Shown piece by piece: positions 19,683 to 29,184 of a stretch of 64,000 nt of DNA (positions within the stretch are counted from its first letter, which is position 1; the number at the start of each line of letters is the position of its first letter). Below the pieces are notes generated by a model that saw nothing but the letters and a program-made list of their open reading frames with translations, did not search any database and was not told where the DNA came from. The DNA is taken from contig NZ_JALJFG010000001.1 of assembly GCF_023242475.1 (NCBI RefSeq), positions 310,001 through 374,000 of the forward strand, in the 5' to 3' direction. The position numbers were made by a program, and so were the translations under genes. Origin of the DNA: Pseudomonas sp. MWU15-20650 (GTDB lineage: Bacteria; Pseudomonadota; Gammaproteobacteria; Pseudomonadales; Pseudomonadaceae).

Positions 19683-20727
19683 GTCAGTTTTTCCTGTCGT
19701 AGATATTCGGCAGCTTCCTTTCCACGCTCTCCTGCAACCGATAGATCTAGATAGGTCTGAACTGGGCTGGTGCACAGGGCGCCCGGTGCGGGTTCAGCGG
19801 TGTCCAGTAGGAGTCCTTCGTCCTTGGGTAAAGTGATCACAACGTTCTCGCCCTTTGATGCAGGAACCCACTGGAGTGCTTTAACCAGTCTCTCTAGTCC
19901 TCAATGTCGGCATAAAAGTAATTCGTGCTGATGCGGGCGTAGGGTGCGAGCCATTGAGCGGCAGAAAAGGACGAAAAAAGCGCGTGTCCGCCGCTCTTTT
20001 CTCCAATAGCGGTGCGCGCGGCATTTTCTAATGCACTGCCATGTAAGGTGGTATAGAAGCTCTTACGCTCTCCTGATGGAGGCTCGTATGTTTCGGCCCA
20101 TGCATCCAGAAGCGCTTGAGGATCGGATAGACATACACCGTCATTTGTCGTTCTTGCCCATTCTCGATTCAGCAGTGCTGTGCGGACATTGCTTACTTGA
20201 CCCAGGCTCACCCCGGCGGCTTCGCACAGTTCTACCACCCGCCAGGCTCGATCCGGATCCCGAAGCATCGTGCGTATGATCTGCGCTGATTTCGGTTTGA
20301 AGAAAGACTTAAGCTCCCTGTGCTCCGAGAGCGGCTTGTCAGCTACCTGGTGATCAATGAATACACCATCGAACGAGATCCAGGCATTACCTTCCAAGTC
20401 CAAATATCCCACACCCTTTTCCCGACACAGTTGTCTGGCTACGGGTGAAAGATAGGGGGCTACCACGATAGGCGTAGCCTCTGGCCTTTGCTCACTTACA
20501 TAGTCGCGAAGCTGAAGTATGGCCGCGTTTATGAATCTGGGCTGGCCATTTGCTTTTACCTCACACACCAGGGGGCGTGATTTCCCTGCTGCGTTAATCT
20601 CGATAATGAAGTCGGGAGTCCAGCCTTTTGAAGGCGGCGTAGATTTGAGGCTTTTAATCTCTAGAATCGGTATTTTGCTCAGGAGGCTTCGCAGCGCATC
20701 TCTAGAGTGAATTTCGAGTTCTTTCAT
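19670..20727 (-). pseudogene. AbiEi-type antitoxin with a frameshift
   Basis: The first 277 codons encode a restriction-endonuclease-like N-terminal region (TPDFIIEIN, PLVCEVKANGQP) and a winged helix (VVELCEAAGVSLGQVSNVRT), as in AbiEi antitoxins that repress their own operon. Reading ends at a TAG at 19894. Just there another frame continues with RLVKALQWVPASKGENVVIT and ends LTWSR at 19670, a good family C-terminus. One lost G (GAGGGACTA to GAGGACTA) explains the shift. With the deleted toxin gene downstream, this is a decayed AbiE pair inserted between pyrE and argB. Confidence 0.75.
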
Positions 20728-20824
20728 TGATTAGGCCCTTTTCAGCGAATGTTGAAAGGCCCACTCATGCTGAAAAAACCGCGTTTTTCGTGATCATTGT
20801 TGGAGGTCGCGTTTCCATTGCGCA

Positions 20825-20912
20825 TAAAAAACCGCAGATTCTACTGCGCCTGACGAAGGTTCCGTACATGGGTACGTATTGTCGTAGGCGCCGTAAAAAA
20901 CTGCGGTCTTTT
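20825..20912 (-). terminator. Long irregular hairpin downstream of argB
   Basis: ACCGCAG/CTGCGGT, GCGCCTGACGA/TCGTAGGCGC and CGTAC/GTACG nest into one long irregular stem. On the minus strand it ends CTGCGG followed by six T, so it can end transcription of argB before the AbiE remnants. Confidence 0.6.
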
Positions 20913-20925
20913 GGTGCTTTATAAA

Positions 20926-21831
<906 letters not shown>

Positions 21832-21852
21832 TCAGGGCTCCGGTGCAAAAAA

Positions 21853-23250
21853 TCAGAACGGTAATTGGAGATCAGGGGCAACACGTTTCAACTGGACGTG
21901 GAACACGTCCTTGATGCGCTGCAACTCAGCCTCGGTATCCGCCTCGAAGCGCAGTACCAGCACCGGTGTGGTGTTGGACGCGCGAACCAGGCCCCAGCCT
22001 TTGGCGTAATCGACTCGCACACCATCAATGGTGGTCAGGTTGGCGCCTTCACCCCATTGCGCATCGTGCAGTGCGTCAATGATGCTGAATTTGCTCTCCT
22101 CGGTCACATGGATATTGATCTCTGGCGTAGAAATATCATTCGGGAAGGTCTCAAACAGCCCCTGCGCGGTGGATTTTTCCTTGCTGAGGATCTCCAGCAG
22201 ACGAGCGGCGCTGTAAATGCCGTCGTCAAACCCGAACCAGCGTTCCTTGAAGAATACGTGGCCGCTCATTTCGCCGGCCAACAGGGCGCCGGTTTCCTTC
22301 ATTTTCTTTTTGATCAACGAGTGGCCGGTCTTCCACATTAGCGGACGGCCACCGTACTCCTTGATCAGTGGTGTCAGGCGGCGAGTGCATTTCACATCGA
22401 AGATGATTTCGGCGTTGGCATTGCGTGCTACCACGTCGCGGGCGAACAGCATCAGCAGGCGGTCCGGGAACACGATCTCGCCGGTTTCGGTCACTACGCC
22501 CACGCGGTCGCCGTCCCCATCGAAGGCCAGGCCCACGTCGGCGCCCACTTCCTTGACCTTGGCGATCAGGTCCACCAGGTTTTCAGGCTTGCCCGGGTCC
22601 GGGTGGTGGTTGGGGAAGTGGCCGTCGACCTCGCAGAACAGCGGGATCACTTCACAGTTCAGGGCTTCGAGCAGTTGCGGGGCGATCACGCCGGCCGCGC
22701 CGTTGCCGCAGTCCACCACGACTTTCAGGCGGCGTGCGAGTTTGACGTCACGGGTAATCTCGTCGGAGTAGCGCGCAAGAATGTCGACCTTGGTGATGCT
22801 GCCAGTGCCGCTGGTCAGGTCGTTGGTCTTGAGGCGGGTATGCAGGGCCTGGATCTGTTCGTTGGCCAGGGTGTCGCCCGCGATGACGATCTTGAAGCCG
22901 TTGTAGTCCGACGGGTTGTGACTGCCGGTGAGCATCACCCCGGATTTGCCGGCCAGTACGTTGGCGGCGTAGTACAGCGCCGGCGTCGGCACCAGGCCGA
23001 CGTCGCTGACGTGGCAGCCGCTATCGGCCAGGCCCTGGATCAGTTGCTCCACCAGTTCCGGGCCGGACAGGCGGCCGTCGCGGCCAACCGAAACGTTGGG
23101 TTCGCCTTGGGCCAGGCTCTGCGAGCCGATGGCGCGGCCAATCCAGTAGGCGGTTTCGGCGGTCAAGGTCTTGGGTACTACGCCGCGAATGTCGTAGGCG
23201 CGGAAGATACTGTCGGGAAAGGTCGGGGCTACTCGGGCTGCGGTACTCAT
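21853..23250 (-). CDS. algC: Phosphomannomutase/phosphoglucomutase AlgC
   Basis: A 465-residue phosphohexomutase that makes mannose-1-P and glucose-1-P for alginate, LPS and other polysaccharides. The phosphoserine is Ser110 in TGSHNPSDYNG. The metal loop DGDGDR and the sugar-binding GEMSGH are intact. It starts MSTAARVAPTFPDSIFRAYD, matching P. aeruginosa AlgC. The ATG overlaps the end of a small upstream reading frame by ATGA. In P. aeruginosa this gene has its own regulated promoter downstream of dut. Confidence 0.95.
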   Translation of the reverse strand: MSTAARVAPTFPDSIFRAYDIRGVVPKTLTAETAYWIGRAIGSQSLAQGEPNVSVGRDGRLSGPELVEQLIQGLADSGCHVSDVGLVPTPALYYAANVLAGKSGVMLTGSHNPSDYNGFKIVIAGDTLANEQIQALHTRLKTNDLTSGTGSITKVDILARYSDEITRDVKLARRLKVVVDCGNGAAGVIAPQLLEALNCEVIPLFCEVDGHFPNHHPDPGKPENLVDLIAKVKEVGADVGLAFDGDGDRVGVVTETGEIVFPDRLLMLFARDVVARNANAEIIFDVKCTRRLTPLIKEYGGRPLMWKTGHSLIKKKMKETGALLAGEMSGHVFFKERWFGFDDGIYSAARLLEILSKEKSTAQGLFETFPNDISTPEINIHVTEESKFSIIDALHDAQWGEGANLTTIDGVRVDYAKGWGLVRASNTTPVLVLRFEADTEAELQRIKDVFHVQLKRVAPDLQLPF

Positions 23251-23447
23251 CGCGGGGGGAAACTCCATCTGAAGGGGGCAAGGCTGGCCTGAATGTGGCT
23301 GGCCGGCGGGCTCAAACTGAAGGGTATGACGGCGTTTTCGGCAGAGAGTTCGTGGTGCAAAAGTGCCACTGGGGCCTGGGCTCCAGCCTTGTTGTTGCGT
23401 AATGCATTGATTTCACTGGTGAAATCTCGCATGTGAGGTTCGCGCAT
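23247..23447 (-). CDS. Possible 66-residue reading frame coupled to algC
   Basis: An open frame starting at 23447 with AGGA about six bases upstream and ending in a TGA that overlaps the algC ATG as ATGA. Its product (MREPHMRDFTSEINALRNNK at the start, Pro-rich end) resembles nothing I know. The overlap suggests translational coupling, but the 264-base dut-algC gap is also a promoter region and the frame could be chance. Confidence 0.25.
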   Translation of the reverse strand: MREPHMRDFTSEINALRNNKAGAQAPVALLHHELSAENAVIPFSLSPPASHIQASLAPFRWSFPPR

Positions 23448-23514
23448 TCTTCATCCTGAAATGCCATGCGGTGGCATCAGGCCGGACAGGGGCGCCCGAC
23501 CTGATTCAGCTTAG

Positions 23515-23970
23515 TCAGTGGCTGCCAGAATGCCCAAAACCGCCTGCGCCGCGTTGGGTCTCATCAAATTCCTGTACCAGTTCGAAGTGCGCCTGCACCA
23601 CTGGCACCAGGACGAGCTGGGCGATGCGTTCGCCGACGGCAATGTTGAACGCGGTCTGGCCACGGTTCCAGCACGACACCATCAGTTCGCCCTGGTAGTC
23701 GGAGTCGATCAGGCCCACCAGGTTGCCCAGCACGATGCCATGTTTGTGGCCCAGGCCGGAGCGCGGCAGGATCAGCGCCGCCAAGCCCGGGTCGCCGACG
23801 TAGATCGACAAGCCCGTGGGGATCAGGATGGTCTGGCCCGGCTCAAGAACAGTGTCCTCTTTGAGCATGGCGCGCAGGTCAAGGCCGGCGGAGCCTGGTG
23901 TGGCGTAGGCCGGCAGGGGGAATTCGCTGCCGATGCGGGGGTCGAGGATCTTGGCTTGCAAAGCGTGCAT
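23515..23970 (-). CDS. dut: dUTP diphosphatase
   Basis: A 151-residue trimeric enzyme that hydrolyses dUTP to dUMP and keeps uracil out of DNA. The five family motifs are visible, including [42 protein letters not shown] and the C-terminal GGFGHSGSH. It lies six bases after coaBC and was probably transcribed with it. Confidence 0.97.
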   Translation of the reverse strand: MHALQAKILDPRIGSEFPLPAYATPGSAGLDLRAMLKEDTVLEPGQTILIPTGLSIYVGDPGLAALILPRSGLGHKHGIVLGNLVGLIDSDYQGELMVSCWNRGQTAFNIAVGERIAQLVLVPVVQAHFELVQEFDETQRGAGGFGHSGSH

Positions 23971-23976
23971 GGGAAA

Positions 23977-25185
23977 TTAAACCTGGTTCAGCCGTTGGGC
24001 GATAAAAGAGATCAGTTGGCGGGCAATCTTGCCTTTGCTGGTCTGGGCGAAAAGGGTGGCGTGCAGCTCGCGGTCGATCACGCTGCAGGCGTTTTCCTCG
24101 CTGTTGAAGCCGATGCTCGGGTTGGCGACATCATTGGCGACGATCAAGTCGAGGTTTTTGTCTTTCAATTTGCGCGCAGCGTAGTCCAGCAGGTGCTCGG
24201 TCTCGGCGGCAAAACCGACGCTGAACGGGCGGTCCGGGCGCGTGGCGATGGTGGCCAGGATGTCCGGGTTGCGCACCATTTGCAGGAGCAGGCCGTCGCC
24301 GCTCGTAGGGTCTTTCTTGAGCTTTTGCGGGGCGACCACTTCCGGGCGGTAGTCTGCAACCGCTGCCGAGGCGATAAACAGATCGCAGGGAATAGCCGCT
24401 TCACAGGCCGCCAGCATGTCCCGGGCGCTGACTACGTCGATGCGCGTGACGCGATCAGGGGTCGGCAAATGCACCGGGCCGGTGATCAGGGTGACGCGTG
24501 CGCCTGCCTCGACCGCCGCTTCAGCCAGGGCAAAGCCCATTTTTCCTGAGCTATGGTTGGTGATGTAGCGCACCGGGTCGATGTTTTCCTGGGTCGGGCC
24601 GGCGGTGATCAGCACATGCTTGCCGGTCAGGGCCAGGTGCTGGAAGCACTCGGCGGCGCACTGCGCCAGGTCGGTGGCCTCGAGCATGCGGCCCATGCCA
24701 ACGTCGCCGCAAGCCTGGCTGCCGGAAGCGGGGCCGAATACTTTGAGGCCACGGCTTTGCAGGAGTTGTGTATTGGCCTGGGTAGCCGGGTCGCGCCACA
24801 TGGCCTGGTTCATGGCCGGGGCGATGGCGACGGTGGCGTCGGTGGCCAGTACCAGGGTGGTCAGCAGGTCATCGGCGATACCTTGAGCCAGGCGGGCGAT
24901 CAGGTCGGCGGTAGCCGGTGCGATCAGTACCAGGTCGGCCCATTTGGCCAGTTCGATATGGCCCATGGCAGCTTCGGCGGCCGGGTCAAGCAGGTCCAGG
25001 TGAACCGGGTGGCCGGACAGGGCCTGCATGGTCAGCGGGGTGATGAACTCACTGCCACCGCGGGTCATGACCACGCGCACTTCGGCGCCCTGGTCCAGGA
25101 GCCTGCGAACCAGCTCTGCGCTCTTGTAGGCGGCAATGCCGCCGCCGACGCCGAGAACGATGCGTTTCCGATACAGACGCTGCAT
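23977..25185 (-). CDS. coaBC: Bifunctional phosphopantothenoylcysteine decarboxylase/synthetase
   Basis: A 402-residue fusion making 4'-phosphopantetheine for coenzyme A. The N-terminal CoaC flavoprotein (GVGGGIAAYKS, MGHIELAKWAD, IAPAMN, ACGDVGMGRM with the substrate-binding Cys) spans about 1-185. The CoaB synthetase follows (LITAGPTQENIDPVRYITNH and SSGKMGFALAEA). It is divergent from radC and upstream of dut. Confidence 0.96.
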   Translation of the reverse strand: MQRLYRKRIVLGVGGGIAAYKSAELVRRLLDQGAEVRVVMTRGGSEFITPLTMQALSGHPVHLDLLDPAAEAAMGHIELAKWADLVLIAPATADLIARLAQGIADDLLTTLVLATDATVAIAPAMNQAMWRDPATQANTQLLQSRGLKVFGPASGSQACGDVGMGRMLEATDLAQCAAECFQHLALTGKHVLITAGPTQENIDPVRYITNHSSGKMGFALAEAAVEAGARVTLITGPVHLPTPDRVTRIDVVSARDMLAACEAAIPCDLFIASAAVADYRPEVVAPQKLKKDPTSGDGLLLQMVRNPDILATIATRPDRPFSVGFAAETEHLLDYAARKLKDKNLDLIVANDVANPSIGFNSEENACSVIDRELHATLFAQTSKGKIARQLISFIAQRLNQV

Positions 25186-25328
25186 TGGTTTGCCTTTCCA
25201 GTTCAGTGATGCCAGTTCAGTGACGCCTGCGATGACCCCTCCCCAGGTGAAATCGCAGGCAAAAAAGAGGGCTTAAGATAACACAGCGACCGCCGGGCAA
25301 CAGCGACTCGCATACACACGGAGGTGGG

Positions 25329-26003
25329 ATGAGTATTCGTGATTGGCCCGTGGCGGAGCGTCCACGGGAGAAGCTTTTGGAATGGGGCGCGGCGAGTTTG
25401 TCCGACGCCGAACTATTGGCGATCTTCCTGCGTACTGGCGTTTCCGGGCGCAGCGCGGTGGATCTTGCGCGCCATCTGTTGACGCAATTCGGTGGCCTTC
25501 GCCCACTGTTGGAGGCCTGCCAGACGCTGTTCAGCCAACATTTGGGGCTGGGGCCAGCGAAGTTTGCCCAACTGCAGGCTGTGCTGGAAATGTCCCGGCG
25601 CCATTTGGCCGAACGCGTGCGGGCTGACTCGGTGCTGGAGAGCCCGCTGGCCGTGCGCGAATACCTCAAGGCGCTGTTGCGTCATGAGCCTCATGAGACC
25701 TTCGGTTGCCTGTTTCTTGACTCAAAGCATCGGGTGCTTGGGTTCGAGGCGCTGTTCCAGGGCACCATTTACGCCGCGATCGTTTATCCGCGGCAAGTGG
25801 TCAAGCGTGCCTTGGCCTACAACGCGGCGGCGTTGATTTTGTGCCACAACCATCCTTCCGGAAGCGCGGAGCCCAGTGCGGCTGATCGAAAATTGACCAA
25901 GCTGCTGCAAAAGGCGCTGGAAGTCGTGGATGTGCGGGTACTGGACCACATCATCGTCGGGGACGGTGATCCACTGTCGATGGCTGAATATGGATGGTTG
26001 TAG
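25329..26003 (+). CDS. radC: RadC family JAB-domain protein
   Basis: A 224-residue protein. Residues 1-75 hold the helix-hairpin-helix-like UPF0758 N-terminus ([20 protein letters not shown]). The C-terminal MPN/JAB metal site reads [14 protein letters not shown]. Despite the name, RadC is not an established repair enzyme; the true role is unclear, and the JAB site suggests a metal-dependent hydrolase. It is divergent from coaBC. Confidence 0.93.
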   Translation: MSIRDWPVAERPREKLLEWGAASLSDAELLAIFLRTGVSGRSAVDLARHLLTQFGGLRPLLEACQTLFSQHLGLGPAKFAQLQAVLEMSRRHLAERVRADSVLESPLAVREYLKALLRHEPHETFGCLFLDSKHRVLGFEALFQGTIYAAIVYPRQVVKRALAYNAAALILCHNHPSGSAEPSAADRKLTKLLQKALEVVDVRVLDHIIVGDGDPLSMAEYGWL

Positions 26004-26019
26004 AAAGAGGGGCAGCGGC

Positions 26020-26064
26020 AAGTTTTGAGCTGCAAGCCTCAAGTGGGCTTGCAGCGTGCAACTT
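26020..26064. repeat. Intergenic hairpin repeat
   Basis: AAGTTTTGAGCTGCAAGCC pairs imperfectly with GGCTTGCAGCGTGCAACTT, between the convergent radC and transporter genes. Such AAGCTGCAAGC-type hairpins are common in Pseudomonas intergenic DNA and may serve both genes as a terminator. Confidence 0.6.
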
Positions 26065-26068
26065 GGGG

Positions 26069-27661
26069 TTAGGGCTTGATGCTGACTTTCGAATAATCCT
26101 GCCGTCCAAACGGGCTGACCTGGTAGCCCTCGACATCCTTGCGTGTCAAGGCAAACGCCGTCGGATGCGCCAGGGGCAGCCACAGTGCCTGCTGCTGGAT
26201 CTGCGCCTGGGCCTGTTGGTACAACTTGCTGCGAACCCCTTGCTCGCTGGTGGTCTTGCCAGCGCGGATCAGCTTGTCCAGCGCGGGGTCGCAGTAGCGA
26301 GCGAAGTTGGTGCCGGACTTCACCGCTGCGCAGGAAAACTGCGGGGTCAGGAAGTTGTCCGGGTCGCCGTTGTCGCCAGCCCACCCCATGAACAGCAGGT
26401 CGTGCTCACCGGCCTTGGCCCGGCGAATCAACTCGCCCCACTCGATCACGCGGATCTCGGCCTGTATGCCAACCTTGGCCAGGTCGGCCTGCAGCAGTTG
26501 GGCGCCGAGGTTTGGGTTGGGATTTAGCAGGCTACCGGTCGGACGAGTCCAGATAGTCGTCTTGAAACCGTCCTTGAACCCGGCGCGTTCCAGCAACGCT
26601 TTGGCCTTGGTGAGGTCCTGTGGATAACCTGGCAAGTCCTTGGCGTAACTCCAGGTATTCGGCGGATAAACACCATTGGCGGCTTCGGCAGTGCCTTCAA
26701 ATACCGCCTTGAGGTAGCTGTCCTTGTCGAAGGCCAGGTTGATCGCTTGGCGTACTTCGGGCTTGTCCAGCGGTGGGTGTTGGCTGTTGATGGCGACGAA
26801 TGCGGTCATGAAGGCGGCGGTTTTTTCCACCTTCAAGGCAGGATCTTTTTCGGCTTCGCCCACGTCAAGGGGCTTGGGCGACAGGGCGATCTGGCATTCG
26901 TCGCGGTGCAGTTTCTGCAGGCGTACGTTGGCATCCGGCGTGATGGCGAAGATCAAGTTATCCACAGCCGGTTTGCCGGCGAAATAGTCCGGGTTGGCCT
27001 TGTAGCGCACCACGGCATCTTTCTGGAAACGCACGAAAACGAAAGGGCCTGTGCCGATTGGCTGGCTATTGAGCTTTTCGGGGGTGCCGGCCTTGAGCAG
27101 CTTGTCGGCATATTCAGCCGGGTAGATCGAGGCAAAGCCCATGCTCAGCGCCGGCAGGAAAGTGGAGTCGGCGTGGTCGAGGGTGAAGCGCACGGTCAGC
27201 GGATCAAGGGCGTCGATCTTATTGATCAGCGCCGGCAACTGCAGAGACTGGGCGTGAGGGAATCCGCTCTGGGCGATCTTGTGCCATGGGTTGGCCGGGT
27301 CGAGCATGCGCTCGAAACTGAAGCGCACGTCTTCGGCGGTGAGGGTGCGGCTTGGAGTGAAATAGTCAGTGCGGTGGAATTTCACGTCAGGGTGCAGCTT
27401 GAAGGTGTACGTCAGGCCATCGGGTGAAACTTCCCAGCTGTCTGCGAGGCTTGGTATCAATTTGCCGCTAGCTGCGTCAAAGTCCACCAGGCGGTTCATC
27501 AGCACGTCCGCCGAGGCGTTGGTGGTGGTCAGCGAGTTGTATTGCACCACATCGAACCCTTCGGGGCTGGCCTCGGTGCATACGCTCAAGCTGGTGGCGG
27601 CAACGGCCATCGGCGCGATAAAGAGAGGGGCAAGCAATAGCGGTAGGGCTGCGAGGCGCAT
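26069..27661 (-). CDS. Extracellular peptide/oligopeptide-binding protein (SBP family 5)
   Basis: A 530-residue periplasmic binding protein of the DppA/OppA class, with signal peptide MRLAALPLLLAPLFIAPMAVA. Family features include LADSWEVSPDGLTYTFKLHP near residue 75 and VRQAINLAFDKDSY. It would deliver di- or oligopeptides to an ABC importer, but no permease or ATPase gene is next to it, so it is an orphan binding protein in this position, as in other pseudomonads. It has its own promoter region shared with rpmB (divergent). Confidence 0.88.
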   Translation of the reverse strand: MRLAALPLLLAPLFIAPMAVAATSLSVCTEASPEGFDVVQYNSLTTTNASADVLMNRLVDFDAASGKLIPSLADSWEVSPDGLTYTFKLHPDVKFHRTDYFTPSRTLTAEDVRFSFERMLDPANPWHKIAQSGFPHAQSLQLPALINKIDALDPLTVRFTLDHADSTFLPALSMGFASIYPAEYADKLLKAGTPEKLNSQPIGTGPFVFVRFQKDAVVRYKANPDYFAGKPAVDNLIFAITPDANVRLQKLHRDECQIALSPKPLDVGEAEKDPALKVEKTAAFMTAFVAINSQHPPLDKPEVRQAINLAFDKDSYLKAVFEGTAEAANGVYPPNTWSYAKDLPGYPQDLTKAKALLERAGFKDGFKTTIWTRPTGSLLNPNPNLGAQLLQADLAKVGIQAEIRVIEWGELIRRAKAGEHDLLFMGWAGDNGDPDNFLTPQFSCAAVKSGTNFARYCDPALDKLIRAGKTTSEQGVRSKLYQQAQAQIQQQALWLPLAHPTAFALTRKDVEGYQVSPFGRQDYSKVSIKP

Positions 27662-27942
27662 ATTCGGTTTCCTGTGCAGATCGAAGGCCCATCTGCGAGT
27701 GCAGTCTGGAAAAAGCCTACCGTAGTGGTCTGGTTGATAAATGACTAGCCCATTTTTGCCTGTGCTTTTGGTGCAAATGCTGTTTTGATGGCGTCTCAGC
27801 GCGTTTCGCCGTGCACTTCCCCGTGCTCGCGAGCGCCGTAAATCATTCTGTGCGACGAGCGGTCGGCTGTTGTAGCGGCCCCTCCTGGCAGTGGTTCAGG
27901 CGTCTGTCGGCGAGATTTACGCGTGTAAAAATACACGGCCTG

Positions 27943-27971
27943 TTGTTGCACTGGGGTCTTTCTGGTATAAA
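27943..27971 (+). promoter_or_regulatory. Sigma-70 promoter for rpmB-rpmG
   Basis: TTGTTG and TATAAA are separated by exactly 17 bases. Just upstream, CGTGTA-AAAA-TACACG (27922-27937) is a perfect dyad that could be an operator. The rest of the 458-base gap between the binding-protein gene and rpmB holds no convincing gene; the stretch 27662-27920 holds only the presumed promoter of the divergent transporter gene, which I could not pin down. Confidence 0.6.
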
Positions 27972-28040
27972 GCAGCGCTCTTTTCTAGGGGCCCGGTTCC
28001 TTCGCTTGTAGGTGTAGCCGGTAAGACCCTAAAGAAACGC

Positions 28041-28099
28041 GGCGCCTGGCGCCAAATGACTGAGAGATTAAGCGGCCAACCCATGCCGGGTTGGGCATG
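28041..28099 (+). promoter_or_regulatory. Structured 5' leader of rpmB
   Basis: The leader contains a GGCGCC-T-GGCGCC tandem and then two competing hairpins: CCAACCC/GGGTTGG (28076-28094) and CATGCC/GGCATG (28082-28099). The two share bases and cannot form together. The rpmB start codon follows 20 bases on. This is the layout expected of an autoregulated ribosomal-protein leader, but no function has been shown here. Confidence 0.5.
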
Positions 28100-28119
28100 T
28101 GGTTTTAGAGGGCTGAGGC

Positions 28120-28353
28120 ATGTCGAGAGTCTGTCAAGTTACCGGTAAGGGTCCGGTGACTGGGAATAACATTTCCCACGCAAATAACAAAACCCGTCGT
28201 CGTTTCCTGCCGAACCTGCAGCATCACCGCTTCTGGGTTGAAGAAGAGAAACGTTTTGTTCGCCTGCGTGTATCTGCCAAAGGCATGCGTATCATCGACA
28301 AGCGTGGCATCACTGTCGTGCTGGCCGAAATCCGCGCCGCTGGCAAGATCTAA
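28120..28353 (+). CDS. rpmB: Ribosomal protein bL28
   Basis: A 77-residue large-subunit protein beginning [20 protein letters not shown], invariant in the family. It is followed 11 bases later by rpmG, the conserved L28-L33 operon. The ATG has GAGG just upstream. The long leader before it suggests translational control. Confidence 0.98.
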   Translation: MSRVCQVTGKGPVTGNNISHANNKTRRRFLPNLQHHRFWVEEEKRFVRLRVSAKGMRIIDKRGITVVLAEIRAAGKI

Positions 28354-28364
28354 GGAGCTCTATC

Positions 28365-28520
28365 ATGCGTGAATTGATTCGAATGATCTCTAGCGCCGGT
28401 ACTGGTCACTTCTACACTACCGACAAGAACAAGCGTACTACCCCGGACAAGCTCGAAAAGAAAATGTTCGACCCGCGCGTTCGCAAGCACGTGATCTACA
28501 AAGAAGGCAAAATCAAGTAA
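28365..28520 (+). CDS. rpmG: Ribosomal protein bL33
   Basis: A 51-residue protein, [20 protein letters not shown] at the start, ending [15 protein letters not shown] precedes the ATG. It lacks the CxxC zinc pairs of zinc-dependent L33 paralogs, so it is the zinc-independent form. It is the second gene of the rpmB operon and ends at a strong terminator. Confidence 0.98.
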   Translation: MRELIRMISSAGTGHFYTTDKNKRTTPDKLEKKMFDPRVRKHVIYKEGKIK

Positions 28521-28538
28521 TTGATTTTCTTCCTTGTG

Positions 28539-28575
28539 AAAAAAAGCCCGTATCTCACGATCCGGGCTTTTTTTT
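28539..28575. terminator. Terminator after rpmG
   Basis: AAAAGCCCG and CGGGCTTTT pair around TATCTCACGATC, followed by eight T; the A run on the other side lets it also serve the convergent cupin gene. Confidence 0.92.
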
Positions 28576-28591
28576 GCCTTCGATTTGCTGA

Positions 28592-28954
28592 TCAAGCTTT
28601 CTGTTCGAACACCACGTAGATCTTGCGGCACGCTTGCAGCACTTCCCAGGTGCCGCTGAAGCCGGCGGGGATCACGAAGCGGTCGCCGGCGCGCAAGGTC
28701 TTGGCGTTGCCGTCGGCATCGCGCAGCACCGAAACACCCTGCACGATCTCGCAGTACTCATGTTCGGTGTAGTTGACCTTCCACTGCCCGACTTCACCTT
28801 CCCAGACCCCTGCACTCATCTGGCCGCACGGACTGTTGTAGTGGTTGTAGATCGTTTGCTCGGGATCGCCCTTGAGGATTTTTTCGGCGGCAGGGCGGTA
28901 GCGGTCGGGCGCGGTGCTGGCTTGGCTGAAGTCGACGATGTCCTGGATGCTCAT
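28592..28954 (-). CDS. Cupin-domain protein (EutQ/DUF861-like)
   Basis: A 120-residue single-domain cupin with the two motif blocks HEYCEIVQGVSVLRD and LRAGDRFVIPAGFSGTWEV. The first block has fewer histidines than metal-binding cupins, so catalysis is uncertain. It is divergent from the polyamine-related aldehyde dehydrogenase. In P. aeruginosa an unknown gene and a transaminase occupy this space. The reaction is unknown; a small-molecule-binding role next to polyamine catabolism is an inference. Confidence 0.75.
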   Translation of the reverse strand: MSIQDIVDFSQASTAPDRYRPAAEKILKGDPEQTIYNHYNSPCGQMSAGVWEGEVGQWKVNYTEHEYCEIVQGVSVLRDADGNAKTLRAGDRFVIPAGFSGTWEVLQACRKIYVVFEQKA

Positions 28955-29184
28955 GTGCGGTTCCCGTCTGGCCTGCGGTTGGAGAGCCCAAAGTCTATGT
29001 TTATTAAAATGAACATCGCAAGGGCGTTTGCCGCCGTTATGTCAAATATATTGAAACATCCCCGGCCGCTGGTTTAGGGTGGCAGCTGCCTTGAGCCGAA
29101 CAGCAGGCTGGCCGGGCAAGAATTCTTTGAGGCTGCCGGGGGACATCACCTGGCCCTTGTATTCAATAAGAGGAGGACACTCGC

